DNA of 64,000 nt from Actinomycetes bacterium (GTDB lineage Bacteria; Actinomycetota; Acidimicrobiia; Acidimicrobiales; RAAP-2), in contig JAJZBX010000002.1 of the NCBI GenBank assembly GCA_021846325.1, positions 124,001 through 188,000 on the forward strand, read 5' to 3'. Position numbers and translations under genes: made by a program. The notes under the pieces are model-generated. The model did not search any database, had not been told where the DNA came from, and was given only the letters and a program-made list of their open reading frames with translations. Positions 43,277-52,787 of the stretch are shown here, in pieces (position 1 is the first letter of the stretch; the number at the start of each line of letters is the position of its first letter).

Positions 43277-43836
43277 GCGCCCCCCAGATAACGCAGCGCG
43301 GCGCGCAGCGCCTCGCCCTCATCGGCCGGAAGCTCCACGCCGGCCAGCGATCGAATCTCGGGCGCCGCGTACCCCAGGCGACGCAGGGCTTCGTCAATAG
43401 CGCTGGGCACCGCGGTCGGCGCGTCGAGTGCGTCATCGTCGAGGGTCACCTTGCCGTGCAACTCGAGCACGATGCGGCTCGCGGTCTTAGCCCCAATGCC
43501 GGGAATCGTGGCCACGCGCCGGTGATCACCGGCGTCAATGGCGGCGGTCAACTCGCCCATCGACATCGTACGCAGCGCCGTCAGCGCGGTGGTCGGTCCC
43601 ACGCCCGGCGTGGCCAGCAGCATGGCGAAGAACGCCCGCTCGTCGTAGCTGGCGAAGCCGTACAACACGATCGCGTCGCCGCGCACGGCCGTATAGATGG
43701 CGAGGTCAACGACCTCATTCAACTGCGGGGGCTCACTGGCGGCGAGGTGAACCTCGTAGCCGACCCCGGCGACGTCAACGACGACGGCGCCGTTGTTTAG
43801 CAGTGCGCCGATCCGACCGTGCAGCGAACCGATCAC
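43273..43836 (-). CDS. ruvA: Holliday junction DNA-binding protein RuvA
   Basis: Tetramer that holds the junction for RuvB. 187 aa: MIGSLHGRIG OB-fold start, GVGYEVHL, two helix-hairpin-helix motifs (LLATPGVGPTTALTAL and ATIPGIGAKTASRIVLEL), and C-terminal domain III that contacts RuvB. Its start overlaps the ruvC stop by 4 nt. Confidence 0.97.
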   Translation of the reverse strand: MIGSLHGRIGALLNNGAVVVDVAGVGYEVHLAASEPPQLNEVVDLAIYTAVRGDAIVLYGFASYDERAFFAMLLATPGVGPTTALTALRTMSMGELTAAIDAGDHRRVATIPGIGAKTASRIVLELHGKVTLDDDALDAPTAVPSAIDEALRRLGYAAPEIRSLAGVELPADEGEALRAALRYLGGA

Positions 43837-44342
43837 GAGGTGATACCGCCCTGGCGTAGTTCAGTTCTCTCGGTTGTAAAGTAGGTAATCGCCAGCGCCA
43901 GCGCATCCGCGGCGTCGGCGGGCTGGGGAACCTCGAGCAGTCCACACAGCCGCGCGACCATTCCCTGCACCTGTTGTTTGTCCGCAGCTCCGTAGCCCGT
44001 TACGGCCAGCTTTACCTGCTGGGCGGTGAACTGACGCACCGGTAGACCACGGGCGCCGGCCAGGGCAACCGCGACACCACTGGCCTGCGCGACGGGAATC
44101 GCCGTCCTCGCGTTGCGCTGGTAGAAGACGCGTTCGACGACCACCGCGTCGGCCCCCACCGCGTCGTACAACGCCGACAGATCGATGAACAACTGGCCCA
44201 ATCGCCGCTCAACCGGATCGGCCGCGTCGGTTTCGATCACCCCCGCGCGAACGGCTCGAAACCGTTCCACGTCACTGAACGATCCCTCCACGACGCCAAA
44301 GCCGCACCGTGTCAACCCGGGATCGATGCCTAGTACGAACAC
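43833..44342 (-). CDS. ruvC: Holliday junction resolvase RuvC
   Basis: Endonuclease completing RuvABC. About 169 aa: LGIDPGLTRCGFGVVE with the first catalytic Asp, VVVERVFYQRNARTAIPVAQASG with Glu, QVKLAVTGYGAADKQQV, and DAADALALAI with the final Asp residues. GTG at 44342 is preferred to GTG 44360 since it gives the standard N-terminus and lies 7 nt after a TAGAAT box. Confidence 0.96.
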   Translation of the reverse strand: MFVLGIDPGLTRCGFGVVEGSFSDVERFRAVRAGVIETDAADPVERRLGQLFIDLSALYDAVGADAVVVERVFYQRNARTAIPVAQASGVAVALAGARGLPVRQFTAQQVKLAVTGYGAADKQQVQGMVARLCGLLEVPQPADAADALALAITYFTTERTELRQGGITS

Positions 44343-44349
44343 GTGTTCG

Positions 44350-44355
44350 ATTCTA
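44350..44355 (-). promoter_or_regulatory. -10 box TAGAAT of leaderless ruvC
   Basis: TAGAAT, 7 nt (CGAACAC), then GTG at 44342. It is close to the consensus. Confidence 0.5.
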
Positions 44356-44384
44356 TCCACCGACTCGGTGAACGCGGGTATCCC

Positions 44385-45134
44385 CTACTCCTCCAGGGCG
44401 GCCATCATCGCGTCGGGGATGTCGAAGTTCGCGTAGACGTTCTGGACATCATCGTGGTCGTCGATGGCGTCTACGAGACGCAGGATCTTCTTGGCCTCGG
44501 ACTCCTCGGTGATCTCGACGACGCTCTGGGGGACCAGGGTGAGTTCCGCGCTGCGCACGGTCAGGCCGAAGCCTTCCAGCGAGTCGCGCACTCGGCCCAG
44601 GTCGTGGGGCTCGGTGGAGACCGTGACGTCGTCACTCGTCATCGTGAAGTTTTCACCACCGGCCTCGAGCACCCATTCCAGCATCTGATCTTCGTCCACG
44701 GGACCCTTTACGTCGATGATGCCCTTTCGGTCGAACTGCCAGGCCACCGCACCCGGTTCGGCGATCGAGCCGCCGTTCTTGGAGAACAGGTGCTTCACTT
44801 CGGCGCTCGTGCGATTGCGATTGTCGGTGAGCGTCTCCACGATCACGGCGATACCCCCGGGCCCGTAGCCCTCGTAGGTCACCGCCTCGTACCGCGCCCC
44901 TTCGAGTTCGCCAGTGCCCCGCTTGATCGCACGCTCGATCGTGTCCAGTGGCACCGACGCCTCGCGCGCCTTTTGAAACATGGTGCGCAGGCTGGCGTTC
45001 GTCGCGGGATCGCCGCCCCCTTCTCGGGCAGCGACCTCCACCTGACGAATGAGCTTGGCGAAGACCTTGGCGCGGGCGCTGTCCTTAGCCCCCTTGCGGT
45101 GCTTGGTCGTCGCCCACTTCGAATGGCCGGACAT
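44385..45134 (-). CDS. yebC: YebC/PmpR-family regulator
   Basis: 249 aa YebC family, DNA-binding regulator or translation-related factor depending on the member. It starts MSGHSKWATTKHRKGAKDSARAKVF, with GGDPATNASLRTMFQKAREASVP, EGYGPGGIAVIVETLTDNRNRT and the NGGSIAEPGAVAWQF block, all diagnostic. ATG at 45134 with GGAGGA upstream. The neighbourhood (pdxST upstream, ruvCAB downstream) is the same as in M. tuberculosis Rv2603c. Confidence 0.95.
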   Translation of the reverse strand: MSGHSKWATTKHRKGAKDSARAKVFAKLIRQVEVAAREGGGDPATNASLRTMFQKAREASVPLDTIERAIKRGTGELEGARYEAVTYEGYGPGGIAVIVETLTDNRNRTSAEVKHLFSKNGGSIAEPGAVAWQFDRKGIIDVKGPVDEDQMLEWVLEAGGENFTMTSDDVTVSTEPHDLGRVRDSLEGFGLTVRSAELTLVPQSVVEITEESEAKKILRLVDAIDDHDDVQNVYANFDIPDAMMAALEE

Positions 45135-45162
45135 GGTTCCTCCTGCCCCGTTGGGCGACGCA

Positions 45163-45168
45163 ATGCTA
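45163..45168 (-). promoter_or_regulatory. Candidate -10 box TAGCAT of yebC
   Basis: TAGCAT, in the 42-nt gap after pdxT, predicts a leader of about 22 nt containing the GGAGGA ribosome-binding site. Confidence 0.4.
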
Positions 45169-45176
45169 CTGGAGAT

Positions 45177-45761
45177 CTATAACGACGCTACGAACAATTC
45201 GTGTATCCGGTGGTCATCGGTCAACTCGGGGTGGAACGAACACCCCCAGGCGGCACCTTGTCGAACGAGCACCGGTGTTGGCCCCGAGCCATCGTCGTGG
45301 GTGGCAAGAACCGTCACCGCACTCGACCACGCCTCGATCTTTGGCGCGCGAATGAAGACACCCGACACCGGGCCGATCCCGTTGACCTCGATGACGCTCT
45401 CGAAGCTGGCGATCTGGCGACCGAAACCGTTACGGCGCACGTCGACCTCGAGGGTCCCAAAACTCCACTGATCGGCCCGCCCATCGACAATGGACCGGCT
45501 GAGCACGATCAGGCCGGCACACGTTCCCAACACCGCCATACCGTCGCGAAGTCGTTCGCCAAGCGCGAAACGAAGGCCCGATGTCTCCAGAAGTCGCGCA
45601 ATCGTCGTCGACTCACCCCCCGGAATGATCAGGCCGTCAACGGCGTCGAGGTCGTGGAGCGTTCGCACCGCCACCGCAACCACGCCGATTGACCTGAGCG
45701 TCGCGACGTGCTCGCGAACGTCCCCCTGCAGCGACAAGACGCCGACGCGCGCCGCTACCAC
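45177..45761 (-). CDS. pdxT: Pyridoxal 5'-phosphate synthase glutaminase subunit
   Basis: Releases ammonia from glutamine for PdxS. 194 aa: [12 protein letters not shown] start, [13 protein letters not shown], nucleophile Cys in LGTCAGLI near residue 81, and the His-Glu pair in SFHPELTDD near 177. GTG at 45761 overlaps pdxS by 7 nt, consistent with 1:1 assembly of the complex. Confidence 0.96.
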   Translation of the reverse strand: MVAARVGVLSLQGDVREHVATLRSIGVVAVAVRTLHDLDAVDGLIIPGGESTTIARLLETSGLRFALGERLRDGMAVLGTCAGLIVLSRSIVDGRADQWSFGTLEVDVRRNGFGRQIASFESVIEVNGIGPVSGVFIRAPKIEAWSSAVTVLATHDDGSGPTPVLVRQGAAWGCSFHPELTDDHRIHELFVASL

Positions 45762-46651
45762 CCTCGTTCGGCCAGCCGCAACTCGAGCGTCGAAGTCTCC
45801 GCGCCGCGCATCGCGGCGCCCAGACCCGTCGACACCTTCGCCACGACCGATGCGTCCAGATAGTGCGTCGTCGCCTCGACGATCGCGCGCGCCATTAGCT
45901 GGGGGTCCTCGCTCTTGAAGATTCCCGAACCGACGAACACCGCCTCGGCCCCGAGTTGCATCACGAGTGACGCGTCAGCCGGTGTCGAGATGCCACCGGC
46001 ACAGAACATGGGGACCGGGAGATGGCCCGTCGAGGCGACCTCGAGAACCAACGGCAGCGGCGCCTGTAGGTCCTTGGCCAATCGGTAAATCTCGGCCGCG
46101 TCCGCGGAGGCCAGTCGGCGCATCTGCGCGTTGATCGTACGCAAGTGTCGCACCGCCTCAACGACGTTGCCCGTACCGGCCTCGCCCTTAGAGCGAATCA
46201 GGCACGCACCCTCACCGATGCGGCGCAAGGCCTCGCCGAGATTAGTCGCGCCACAGACGAACGGCACCGTAAAACCCCACTTGTCAATGTGATTCTCCTC
46301 GTCCGCCGGCGTCAGGACCTCGGATTCGTCGATGTAGTCGACGTCGAGCGCCTGCAGAATCTGCGCCTCGGCGAAGTGACCGATGCGGGCCTTCGCCATC
46401 ACCGGGATCGTGACGGTGGCCTGAATCTCTTGAATCATGTGCGGATCGCTCATGCGCGCGACCCCCCCGTCGCGACGGATGTCCGACGGCACACGCTCCA
46501 GTGCCATCACCGCGACCGCGCCGGCGTCCTCGGCGATCTTGGCCTGCTCCGGGTTGACCACGTCCATGATGACGCCGCCGCGCAGCATGTCGGCCAAGCC
46601 ACGCTTCACCCGCGCTGAACCTACGATCGAACTGTCTGGTGAGCTTGTCAT
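45755..46651 (-). CDS. pdxS: Pyridoxal 5'-phosphate synthase subunit PdxS
   Basis: Condenses ribose 5-phosphate, glyceraldehyde 3-phosphate and ammonia into PLP. 298 aa: [18 protein letters not shown], the [11 protein letters not shown] loop, [16 protein letters not shown] with the catalytic Lys, [18 protein letters not shown] with the second Lys, and [13 protein letters not shown] at 46651 is 6 nt from TACACT; the spacer GGGAGC could also be read as a ribosome-binding site. Confidence 0.97.
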   Translation of the reverse strand: MTSSPDSSIVGSARVKRGLADMLRGGVIMDVVNPEQAKIAEDAGAVAVMALERVPSDIRRDGGVARMSDPHMIQEIQATVTIPVMAKARIGHFAEAQILQALDVDYIDESEVLTPADEENHIDKWGFTVPFVCGATNLGEALRRIGEGACLIRSKGEAGTGNVVEAVRHLRTINAQMRRLASADAAEIYRLAKDLQAPLPLVLEVASTGHLPVPMFCAGGISTPADASLVMQLGAEAVFVGSGIFKSEDPQLMARAIVEATTHYLDASVVAKVSTGLGAAMRGAETSTLELRLAERGW

Positions 46652-46657
46652 GCTCCC

Positions 46658-46663
46658 AGTGTA
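46658..46663 (-). promoter_or_regulatory. -10 box TACACT of (near-)leaderless pdxST
   Basis: TACACT, 6 nt (GGGAGC), ATG at 46651, within the 22-nt gap after the M48-like gene. Confidence 0.45.
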
Positions 46664-46673
46664 CCGGTCGACT

Positions 46674-47573
46674 TCACCACTCTTCGAGGGCGAGCGAACG
46701 AAGTCGCGGGTCGTCCAGGTCCCCTAGATCACTGGCCACTTGACCGGCGAACGGATTGAACCACGACCAGCGGGTCAACGCGAAGTCTGCGGTGGTGAAG
46801 TACGAATCGACCAGACTGCCCTGATCGGCGCAGCGGCGCAGCGCCGCGGCCAGTCCGAGCGGGTAGCGAATCGCCGCCGCCGCCACTTCGTCGGCGCGGT
46901 AGCACTGACCGGTGCCCGCCAGTTGACGTCGCGACGCGTCGTCGACGCTCACCGAGGCCGCGACGCACTGTCGTTCTACGAGACCCAGTCGTTGACGGGC
47001 CAGGCAGTGTGCGACGACGCCCTCGAGTTCGATGAGCTCGAAGTCCGCTAGCACCGCGTTCGTCACGTACAGCACCAAACCGCCGTCACGACGCATCAGG
47101 GCCGCGTTGTAACCGGGGTCGGCCACGATGACCGCCTGGACGCCGACCACGCCAAAAGTGGCGCTCAAACGGTCGACGACGGTCGCGAGTCGCTGACGCT
47201 CGCGGGGCCCGCCGCCTTCGCGAAGCCGCTCGCGCAGACTGGCACCGACGCCGGCGCCGTCGCGCTCCAATCGACCAAAGGACCGCAGGGAGTCCCACGC
47301 GAAGAGCGCACCCACCGCGACGCCCACGATCGGCAGCCACCAGTCGATCACGACGCCAGCGACGAGAGCCACGACCACCACGGCGACCACAATCATCGAC
47401 GGCAGTCGCCGACGCCACGCGAATCGACGAACGGCGTCACGATTGGCCTCGCGTTCGCCCGCCGACGGAACGTACGGGCTCTGCCAATTGGGATCAAGGA
47501 CGGGCTCGACGTGTCGAGGGCCACTCGAACGAGTCGACGGACGGCGGCTACGGTTCCTCTGCTTGGTGGCCAC
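46674..47573 (-). CDS. M48-like membrane protein with a broken zinc motif
   Basis: 299 aa, not a known named family. A basic N-terminus (to about residue 57) is followed by two TM segments (about 58-92) and a domain resembling M48 peptidases: [28 protein letters not shown], then [15 protein letters not shown] where active enzymes have AHELAH, then [23 protein letters not shown] like the downstream ExxAD helix. The second His and the Glu of HExxH are replaced (His189, Cys190, Arg193). A non-enzymatic role is therefore likely. GTG at 47573 lies 6 nt from TAGCCT. Confidence 0.75.
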   Translation of the reverse strand: MATKQRNRSRRPSTRSSGPRHVEPVLDPNWQSPYVPSAGEREANRDAVRRFAWRRRLPSMIVVAVVVVALVAGVVIDWWLPIVGVAVGALFAWDSLRSFGRLERDGAGVGASLRERLREGGGPRERQRLATVVDRLSATFGVVGVQAVIVADPGYNAALMRRDGGLVLYVTNAVLADFELIELEGVVAHCLARQRLGLVERQCVAASVSVDDASRRQLAGTGQCYRADEVAAAAIRYPLGLAAALRRCADQGSLVDSYFTTADFALTRWSWFNPFAGQVASDLGDLDDPRLRSLALEEW

Positions 47574-47579
47574 GCGTCT

Positions 47580-47585
47580 AGGCTA
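47580..47585 (-). promoter_or_regulatory. -10 box TAGCCT of the leaderless M48-like gene, overlapping the pimA stop
   Basis: TAGCCT begins with the TAG stop codon of pimA; 6 nt (AGACGC) then lead to the GTG at 47573. Confidence 0.45.
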
Positions 47586-48686
47586 CCGTGCGCGATCGTA
47601 GCGATGGCGGGCCACGTCGTAACGGGTTTCGTATTCGTCGACGAGTCGCGCCATCGACCACTGGGCGGCGTGCGATCTCGCGGCCGCGAGCTGCGATGGC
47701 GGCGCGCTCAGTGCTGCGTCGATCCCCCGCTCGAGTGCGTCGGCGTCGCCCGGTGCAACCAGAATGGCGCAACCCCCCGCCGCCTCGCGGTAGCCATCGA
47801 TGTCACTCGCCACGAGTGGTACCTCACTCGCCATCGCCTCGAGTAGGACCAACCCGAAGCTCTCACCGCGCAACGCCGGCGTCACGATCACCGAGCAAGC
47901 GCGCATCCACGATCGTTTGGCCACGTCGTCCAGGGCCCCTAGAAATTCGATCGATGGATCGCCGTTGGCCAGCGTCGCGAGCCGATCACGTTCGGGCCCC
48001 TCCCCCACGACCGAGAGCCGCCACGGTCTCGTGCTGCGTTCGTTGTGGCGGCGCACGGCTCGTATCGCCGTGGCGACACCCTTGCGTTCCTCGAGTCGTC
48101 CGACTACTCCAATCGTGACCGCATCGGGAACGTGACGAGTCACCGTGGTGAATCGATCGAGCTCGAAGCCGTTAAAGAGCACCTCGGGCGCGAGCCCGCT
48201 CGCCGCGCCCATCGTCGCCGCGGCGGACGCGCTCACCGCGACGACGACGTCAAGGTGGCGCGCCAAGTGGCGCTGGACCGGCCCGGTCCAGCGCGTCGCC
48301 GGTCCCGCGCCCCCGCGGTGGAACGTCCCCACACTCGGCGCCACGTGCTCGCGCAGGGCCGACCACCCCAGCAGTGGCGCGAATGGCTCGTGAAAGTGGG
48401 TGACGCTGGGTCGCACGCGACGGATCAGTGCGGCCGCCCGGCGACTCGCCGACGGCGAGAGGGTCACCGGCGCGCGTGACCCGTTCGCGCGAAGCGACGT
48501 GAGACGCCCGACACGGTGGACTGTGGACGGCGTGTCGTACGTCGCGCGGTCCCTCGAGTCCGGTGCGACGATTTCGACCGACCAGTCTCGTCGAGCCAAT
48601 TCGCGACTCATGGCCAGCACTTGCTCCTGCACGCCGCCGTACACGCTGAGGGCGTACGGCGTGACCAGCACGACGCGACGGCTCAC
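47583..48686 (-). CDS. pimA: Phosphatidylinositol mannosyltransferase PimA-like
   Basis: GT4 enzyme adding the first mannose from GDP-Man to phosphatidylinositol at the inner membrane face. About 367 aa: VTPYALSVYGGVQEQVL, HFHEPFAP, VGTFHR, VVGRLEERKG, and the nucleotide-binding ALRGESFGLVLLEAMASEVPLVASD all match PimA. GTG at 48686 overlaps the patA stop as GTGA. Gene order thrS-HIT-pgsA-patA-pimA is that of M. tuberculosis Rv2614c-Rv2610c, which supports the specific assignment. Confidence 0.9.
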   Translation of the reverse strand: MSRRVVLVTPYALSVYGGVQEQVLAMSRELARRDWSVEIVAPDSRDRATYDTPSTVHRVGRLTSLRANGSRAPVTLSPSASRRAAALIRRVRPSVTHFHEPFAPLLGWSALREHVAPSVGTFHRGGAGPATRWTGPVQRHLARHLDVVVAVSASAAATMGAASGLAPEVLFNGFELDRFTTVTRHVPDAVTIGVVGRLEERKGVATAIRAVRRHNERSTRPWRLSVVGEGPERDRLATLANGDPSIEFLGALDDVAKRSWMRACSVIVTPALRGESFGLVLLEAMASEVPLVASDIDGYREAAGGCAILVAPGDADALERGIDAALSAPPSQLAAARSHAAQWSMARLVDEYETRYDVARHRYDRAR

Positions 48687-49564
48687 GATCCGTCGAATCT
48701 CGCCTGCAGGACGTGCCATTGGTCGGGCGCCCGGCTAATGAGACCCTCCAACTCAGTGGCGATCACCTGGGTGATGCGCGTCACGTCCTCGCGTAACCGG
48801 CCGCGCCGCTCGACCGCGATGGGCGGTGTTATCACGGCGAAATGATCCCGGCCCGGGCCGGCGTAACACGCCGCCGCGACCAGCGTCGCGCCGGTTCGCA
48901 GGGCGAGCGTCGCCGGTCCGGCAGGCAACGTCACCCGTTCGTTAAAGAACGTGACCTCGACCCCGTTGTTCGCGATGTCGCGGTCACACACCAGGCCCAC
49001 GACGCCGCCGGCGCGCAGGGTATCGAGCAGGACCGTTCCCGCCTGGCTATTGAGCGGCTCGATCCGAATTCCGAGATCTTGGCGTTTGCGTCGGAACCAC
49101 TCGAACAGCGCTGGCGGTTCGATGGCCTCGGCGACGGCCGTCATCGGTATGCCGATCTGGGCCAAGTAGGCGCCACCCCACTCCCAACTACCAACGTGCG
49201 GCAGCGCGACGACGACGCCGAGTCCGGCGTCACGGGCGGCCTCGAGGTACGCGAGACCATCGGCAATCACGAAGCGCTCGGTGATGGTCTCGGCGGACAT
49301 CGCCGCGAGCTTCGCACTCTCCGCCCAGTACTGGCCGTAACTCGCCATCGCGCGGCTCACGAAACGCTCAACCAGGTCCGTCTCCGTGGCGGCGCTCGCG
49401 CCGAGGGCGTGGCGCACGTTGTCGCGCAGATCGCGGCGCGCGCGATTCCGACGCCCCGCCACCGCGGCGACCCGCCGCGCGACGGCGACGTTCAGAGCCT
49501 CGGGCAGTCGTTCGAGCAGCGCCCCCAACGAACGATAGAGGACCACGCGGGCCCGGTTCGCCAC
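48683..49564 (-). CDS. patA: Phosphatidylinositol mannoside acyltransferase, LpxL-like
   Basis: Acylates the mannose of PIM1/PIM2. About 293 aa HtrB/LpxL-type acyltransferase: VALPHVGSWEWGGAYLAQIG holds the His-x4 motif (HVGSWE), followed by LVCDRDIANNGVEVTFFNERVTLPAGPATLA, the usual substrate-binding block. GTG at 49564 is 2 nt after the pgsA stop; a longer open frame upstream lies inside pgsA and is rejected. The placement between pgsA and pimA is decisive for the name. Confidence 0.9.
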   Translation of the reverse strand: MANRARVVLYRSLGALLERLPEALNVAVARRVAAVAGRRNRARRDLRDNVRHALGASAATETDLVERFVSRAMASYGQYWAESAKLAAMSAETITERFVIADGLAYLEAARDAGLGVVVALPHVGSWEWGGAYLAQIGIPMTAVAEAIEPPALFEWFRRKRQDLGIRIEPLNSQAGTVLLDTLRAGGVVGLVCDRDIANNGVEVTFFNERVTLPAGPATLALRTGATLVAAACYAGPGRDHFAVITPPIAVERRGRLREDVTRITQVIATELEGLISRAPDQWHVLQARFDGS

Positions 49565-49566
49565 GG

Positions 49567-50232
49567 TCAGTGTCGCGGTGCTCTCGTCATGCCCCGACGA
49601 ATTCGACCGGCGTTGCGGTGCGGACGAACCATGGGACGATGAAGGGGCTCCGGTCGGGCCGCCACCTGCCACACTCGCCAGAACCGACCCGCCGCCGTCA
49701 TGGCGGTCAGCACCAACAGCAGCCACAGCACGGGGATGAATATCTGCGTATTCAACAGCGCCACCCCGAGCAGGATCATGCGCTCGGCCCGCTCCATGAG
49801 ACCACCCTTGGCGGCTAGACCGAGACTCTCCGCCTTGGAGCGCTGATAGGAAATAAGAAACGTTGTCGTGACGATGGCGAAGGGCAACAGCACCAACTCA
49901 CCGTGGTGGTGGGCCGTCAGGTAGTACGCCACCCCACCGAGCAGCACCGCGTCCGAGACGCGATCGACGACCGAATCGAAAAAACTCCCGCGCTGACTCG
50001 CGCGATGCGACGCCTTGGCCACCGCCCCGTCGAGCATGTCGTGGAATCCCGTCGCCGTGAGCAAGAAGATGGCGAGCAGGTGGTAGCCGACGCCGATCGC
50101 CCACGCCGTGATAATCGCGAACACGAGTCCCGAGCCGGTCAGCACGTCGGCGGACACCCCGGCTCTCACCAGCCATCGCCCCACCGGTGCGGTAGTGGCG
50201 TCTACCGACTTACGGAAATTGCCATCGAACAT
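49567..50232 (-). CDS. pgsA: Phosphatidylinositol phosphate synthase-like CDP-alcohol phosphotransferase
   Basis: Membrane enzyme joining CDP-diacylglycerol with inositol phosphate. 221 aa, about six TM segments. The CDP-alcohol motif is visible as DMLDGAVAK, then GSFFDSVVDRVSD, supplying the four Asp residues; the usual AR is AK. The C-terminal tail is basic and Pro-rich. ATG at 50232 has GGGAGA 5 nt upstream and a TAGAAT promoter box, so pgsA-patA-pimA may have its own start within the larger thrS unit. Confidence 0.9.
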   Translation of the reverse strand: MFDGNFRKSVDATTAPVGRWLVRAGVSADVLTGSGLVFAIITAWAIGVGYHLLAIFLLTATGFHDMLDGAVAKASHRASQRGSFFDSVVDRVSDAVLLGGVAYYLTAHHHGELVLLPFAIVTTTFLISYQRSKAESLGLAAKGGLMERAERMILLGVALLNTQIFIPVLWLLLVLTAMTAAGRFWRVWQVAARPEPLHRPMVRPHRNAGRIRRGMTRAPRH

Positions 50233-50256
50233 TGATCTCCCGGACCGTCGGGCGCA

Positions 50257-50262
50257 ATTCTA
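50257..50262 (-). promoter_or_regulatory. Candidate -10 box TAGAAT of pgsA-patA-pimA
   Basis: TAGAAT in the 45-nt gap after the HIT gene; predicted leader of about 18 nt with GGGAGA. Confidence 0.4.
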
Positions 50263-50277
50263 GCGAGGCCGGTCGAC

Positions 50278-50787
50278 TCACTCGATTCCCAGTCCATCGT
50301 GCACCTTATTCCACGTCGAGGCGAGCGATTCGGGCAGTACCCGCACCTCGCCAATGGTCGTCATGAAATTCGTGTCACCGTGCCAACGCGGCAACGCGTG
50401 GGCGTGCAGATGCTTGGGAATGCCCGCACCCGCGGCCGAGCCGAGGTTCATCCCAATGTTCATGCCGTCGGCGCCGTAGGCCGTCTCCAGGGCGCGCGCG
50501 GCGCGTCGAACGGTGAGACTGAATTCCCGGTATTCGTCGTCGTCCAGATCGGTGAGCGCCGCGACGTGCCGGTACGGCAAGACCAGCAGGTGTCCCGAAC
50601 CGTACGGGAAGGCATTCAGTGCGACGTAGGTGTGTTCCCCACGCCACAGCACGCCCGTGTCGCTGCTCACCCGCTCTTCGGCCAGTGAGCAGAAGACGCA
50701 CGTACCGTCGCCGTGCGCGTTGGCCACGACGTCGTCACTGGTGACGTACTGTTCGCGCCACGCCGCCGAGAAGCGCTCGAGGGGCAC
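50278..50787 (-). CDS. HIT-family nucleotide phosphorylase/hydrolase (Rv2613c-like)
   Basis: 169 aa histidine-triad protein. The triad lies in HLHAHALPRWHGDTNFM, and CVFC near residue 32 resembles the zinc site of the Rv2613c diadenosine tetraphosphate phosphorylase group. FPYGSGHLLVLPYRHVAAL is the usual substrate pocket. GTG at 50787 directly follows the thrS TAA with no gap. Synteny with M. tuberculosis favours an Ap4A phosphorylase, but the substrate is inferred. Confidence 0.9.
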   Translation of the reverse strand: MPLERFSAAWREQYVTSDDVVANAHGDGTCVFCSLAEERVSSDTGVLWRGEHTYVALNAFPYGSGHLLVLPYRHVAALTDLDDDEYREFSLTVRRAARALETAYGADGMNIGMNLGSAAGAGIPKHLHAHALPRWHGDTNFMTTIGEVRVLPESLASTWNKVHDGLGIE

Positions 50788-52770
50788 TTAGTGGTCCTCG
50801 GGCGCGCCGTGGTTCGCAATTTCGGCGCACAGGCGCTCCACGAAGGTTTCCAGGGCCACGTCACGCACCGGGTCCGTCGATCCTCGGGCGTTGACGCCGA
50901 GGGTGCCGTGCGCGACGTCATCGTCACCGACCACCAAAATGTACGGAATCTTTTCCATCTTGGCGCGGCGGATCCGCGCCCCCAGTGGTTCGCTGGCCGG
51001 GTCGACGTCAACGCGCACCTCGTGGTCGCGCAGTCGGTCGGCCACCGCGGCGGCGTAGCCATCGTTCGAGTCACGCACGCTCAGCACGCGCACCTGTTCG
51101 GGGCTGAGCCACGTCGGCATGTTCCCGGCGTAGTGCTCTAACAGGACCGCCATAAAGCGCTCCACCGATCCGAAAAGGGCCCGGTGAATCATGATCGGTC
51201 GACGCCGCGTGTTGTCGGCCCCAACGTAGGTGGCGTCAAAGCGCTGCGGCGTTTGGAAGTCCAACTGTATGGTCGACATCTGGTGAGTACGCCCGATCGC
51301 GTCGCGCGCCTGTACCGAGATCTTCGGGCCGTAAAACGCTCCGCCGCCCACGTCGAGCACGAGGTCAAGACCGGCATCGGTGGCGACGTTCGAAAGCGTC
51401 TGCTCGGCCGCCGACCACTCCTCATCGGTACCCACCGCCTTGCCCTCGGGGCGCGTCGATAACTCCAGATAGAAGTCGTTCAAGCCGAAGTCCCGCAGCA
51501 GATCGAGCACGAAGGTAAGCAAGCTCGCCAGCTCCCCGGCCATCTGCTCGCTCGAACAAAAGATGTGTGCGTCGTCCTGGGTCATGCCCCGCACGCGGGT
51601 CAAGCCGTGGACCACGCCCGACTTCTCGTATCGGTAGACCGAACCAAACTCGAACAGTCGTAGCGGCAGTTCGCGGTAGCTGCGCTGGCGCGACTTGTAG
51701 ATGAGCACGTGAAAGGGGCAGTTCATCGGCTTGAGGTAGTAGCGCTGACCCTCGTCGAGCTCCATTGGCGGATACATCGACTCGGCGAACCACTCGAGGT
51801 GACCGGAGGTCTCAAACAGCTCCGCCTTGGTGATGTGGGGCGAGTTGACGAACGAGTAGCCACCGCGCACGTGGCGCGCGCGCGAGTAGTCCTCCAGGAT
51901 CCGTCGCATGGTGCCGCCCTTGGGGTGAAAGACGGCGAGCCCCGGACCGAGTTCACTGGGAAACGAGAACAGGTCCAACTCGTGGCCCAACCGACGGTGA
52001 TCACGGCGTTCCGCCTCGGCCACCTGGTGCAAGTGTGCCTCGAGGGCGGCCGCGGACTCCCACGCGGTCCCGTAGATCCGTTGCAACTGCTCGCGCTTCT
52101 CGTCGCCTCGCCAGTACGCCCCGGCCACGCGCGTCAAGGTGAAGTGGCCCAGTCGGCCCGTGGACGGCACGTGGGGACCGCGACAGAGGTCTCGAAACTG
52201 CGGCGTATTCGTGTACGTCGACACCACCGCGTCGCTCTCGACTTCGGTGAGATCGTCAGCCGACGCGCCCGTCGCCACACCCTGGATAATTTCGACCTTG
52301 TACGGTTGGTCGGCGAAGAGCGAGAGACCCTCTTCCAGGGAGAACTCATCTCGGACGAAGGGCTGGTCTTCGGCGATGATCGCGCGCATCTCGGCTTCGA
52401 TGCGAACGAGATCATCGTCATTGAAGCGCGCACCGTCGGGCAACGCGAAGTCGTAGTAAAAGCCGTCGCGAATGGCCGGGCCGATGGCGTAGTGTGCCCC
52501 CGGCCACAGCCGAGTGACCGCCTGAGCCAGCACGTGGGCGGTGGAGTGGCGAAGAATCTCGCGGCCCCGGTCGCTGTTCGCGGTCACGATCGAGACCGTT
52601 GACCCGTCGCTCAGGGGAGCGACCAGATCGCTCAGGCGACCGTTCACCTCGGCGGCGATCGCGTCGTTGGCCAGTCGCGGACCAATCGCCGCGGCCAGAT
52701 CCCGCGATGTCGAACCCGGTTCCAGGACGCGCATCGTCCCGTCGGGCAACCGTACCGAAAGATCCGACAT
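50788..52770 (-). CDS. thrS: Threonyl-tRNA synthetase
   Basis: 660 aa class II synthetase. N-terminal TGS domain (LPDGTMRVLEPGSTSRDLA), editing domain (LRHSTAHVLAQAV and GPHVPSTG), catalytic core with zinc ligands in KPMNCPFHVLIYKS, and motif 3 GSVERFMAVLLEHYAGNMPTWLSPEQV leading into the anticodon domain. ATG at 52770 has GGGAG upstream in a short leader; its -10 box overlaps the end of mshC. Confidence 0.97.
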   Translation of the reverse strand: MSDLSVRLPDGTMRVLEPGSTSRDLAAAIGPRLANDAIAAEVNGRLSDLVAPLSDGSTVSIVTANSDRGREILRHSTAHVLAQAVTRLWPGAHYAIGPAIRDGFYYDFALPDGARFNDDDLVRIEAEMRAIIAEDQPFVRDEFSLEEGLSLFADQPYKVEIIQGVATGASADDLTEVESDAVVSTYTNTPQFRDLCRGPHVPSTGRLGHFTLTRVAGAYWRGDEKREQLQRIYGTAWESAAALEAHLHQVAEAERRDHRRLGHELDLFSFPSELGPGLAVFHPKGGTMRRILEDYSRARHVRGGYSFVNSPHITKAELFETSGHLEWFAESMYPPMELDEGQRYYLKPMNCPFHVLIYKSRQRSYRELPLRLFEFGSVYRYEKSGVVHGLTRVRGMTQDDAHIFCSSEQMAGELASLLTFVLDLLRDFGLNDFYLELSTRPEGKAVGTDEEWSAAEQTLSNVATDAGLDLVLDVGGGAFYGPKISVQARDAIGRTHQMSTIQLDFQTPQRFDATYVGADNTRRRPIMIHRALFGSVERFMAVLLEHYAGNMPTWLSPEQVRVLSVRDSNDGYAAAVADRLRDHEVRVDVDPASEPLGARIRRAKMEKIPYILVVGDDDVAHGTLGVNARGSTDPVRDVALETFVERLCAEIANHGAPEDH

Positions 52771-52787
52771 GTCTCCCTCTCTTCGAC

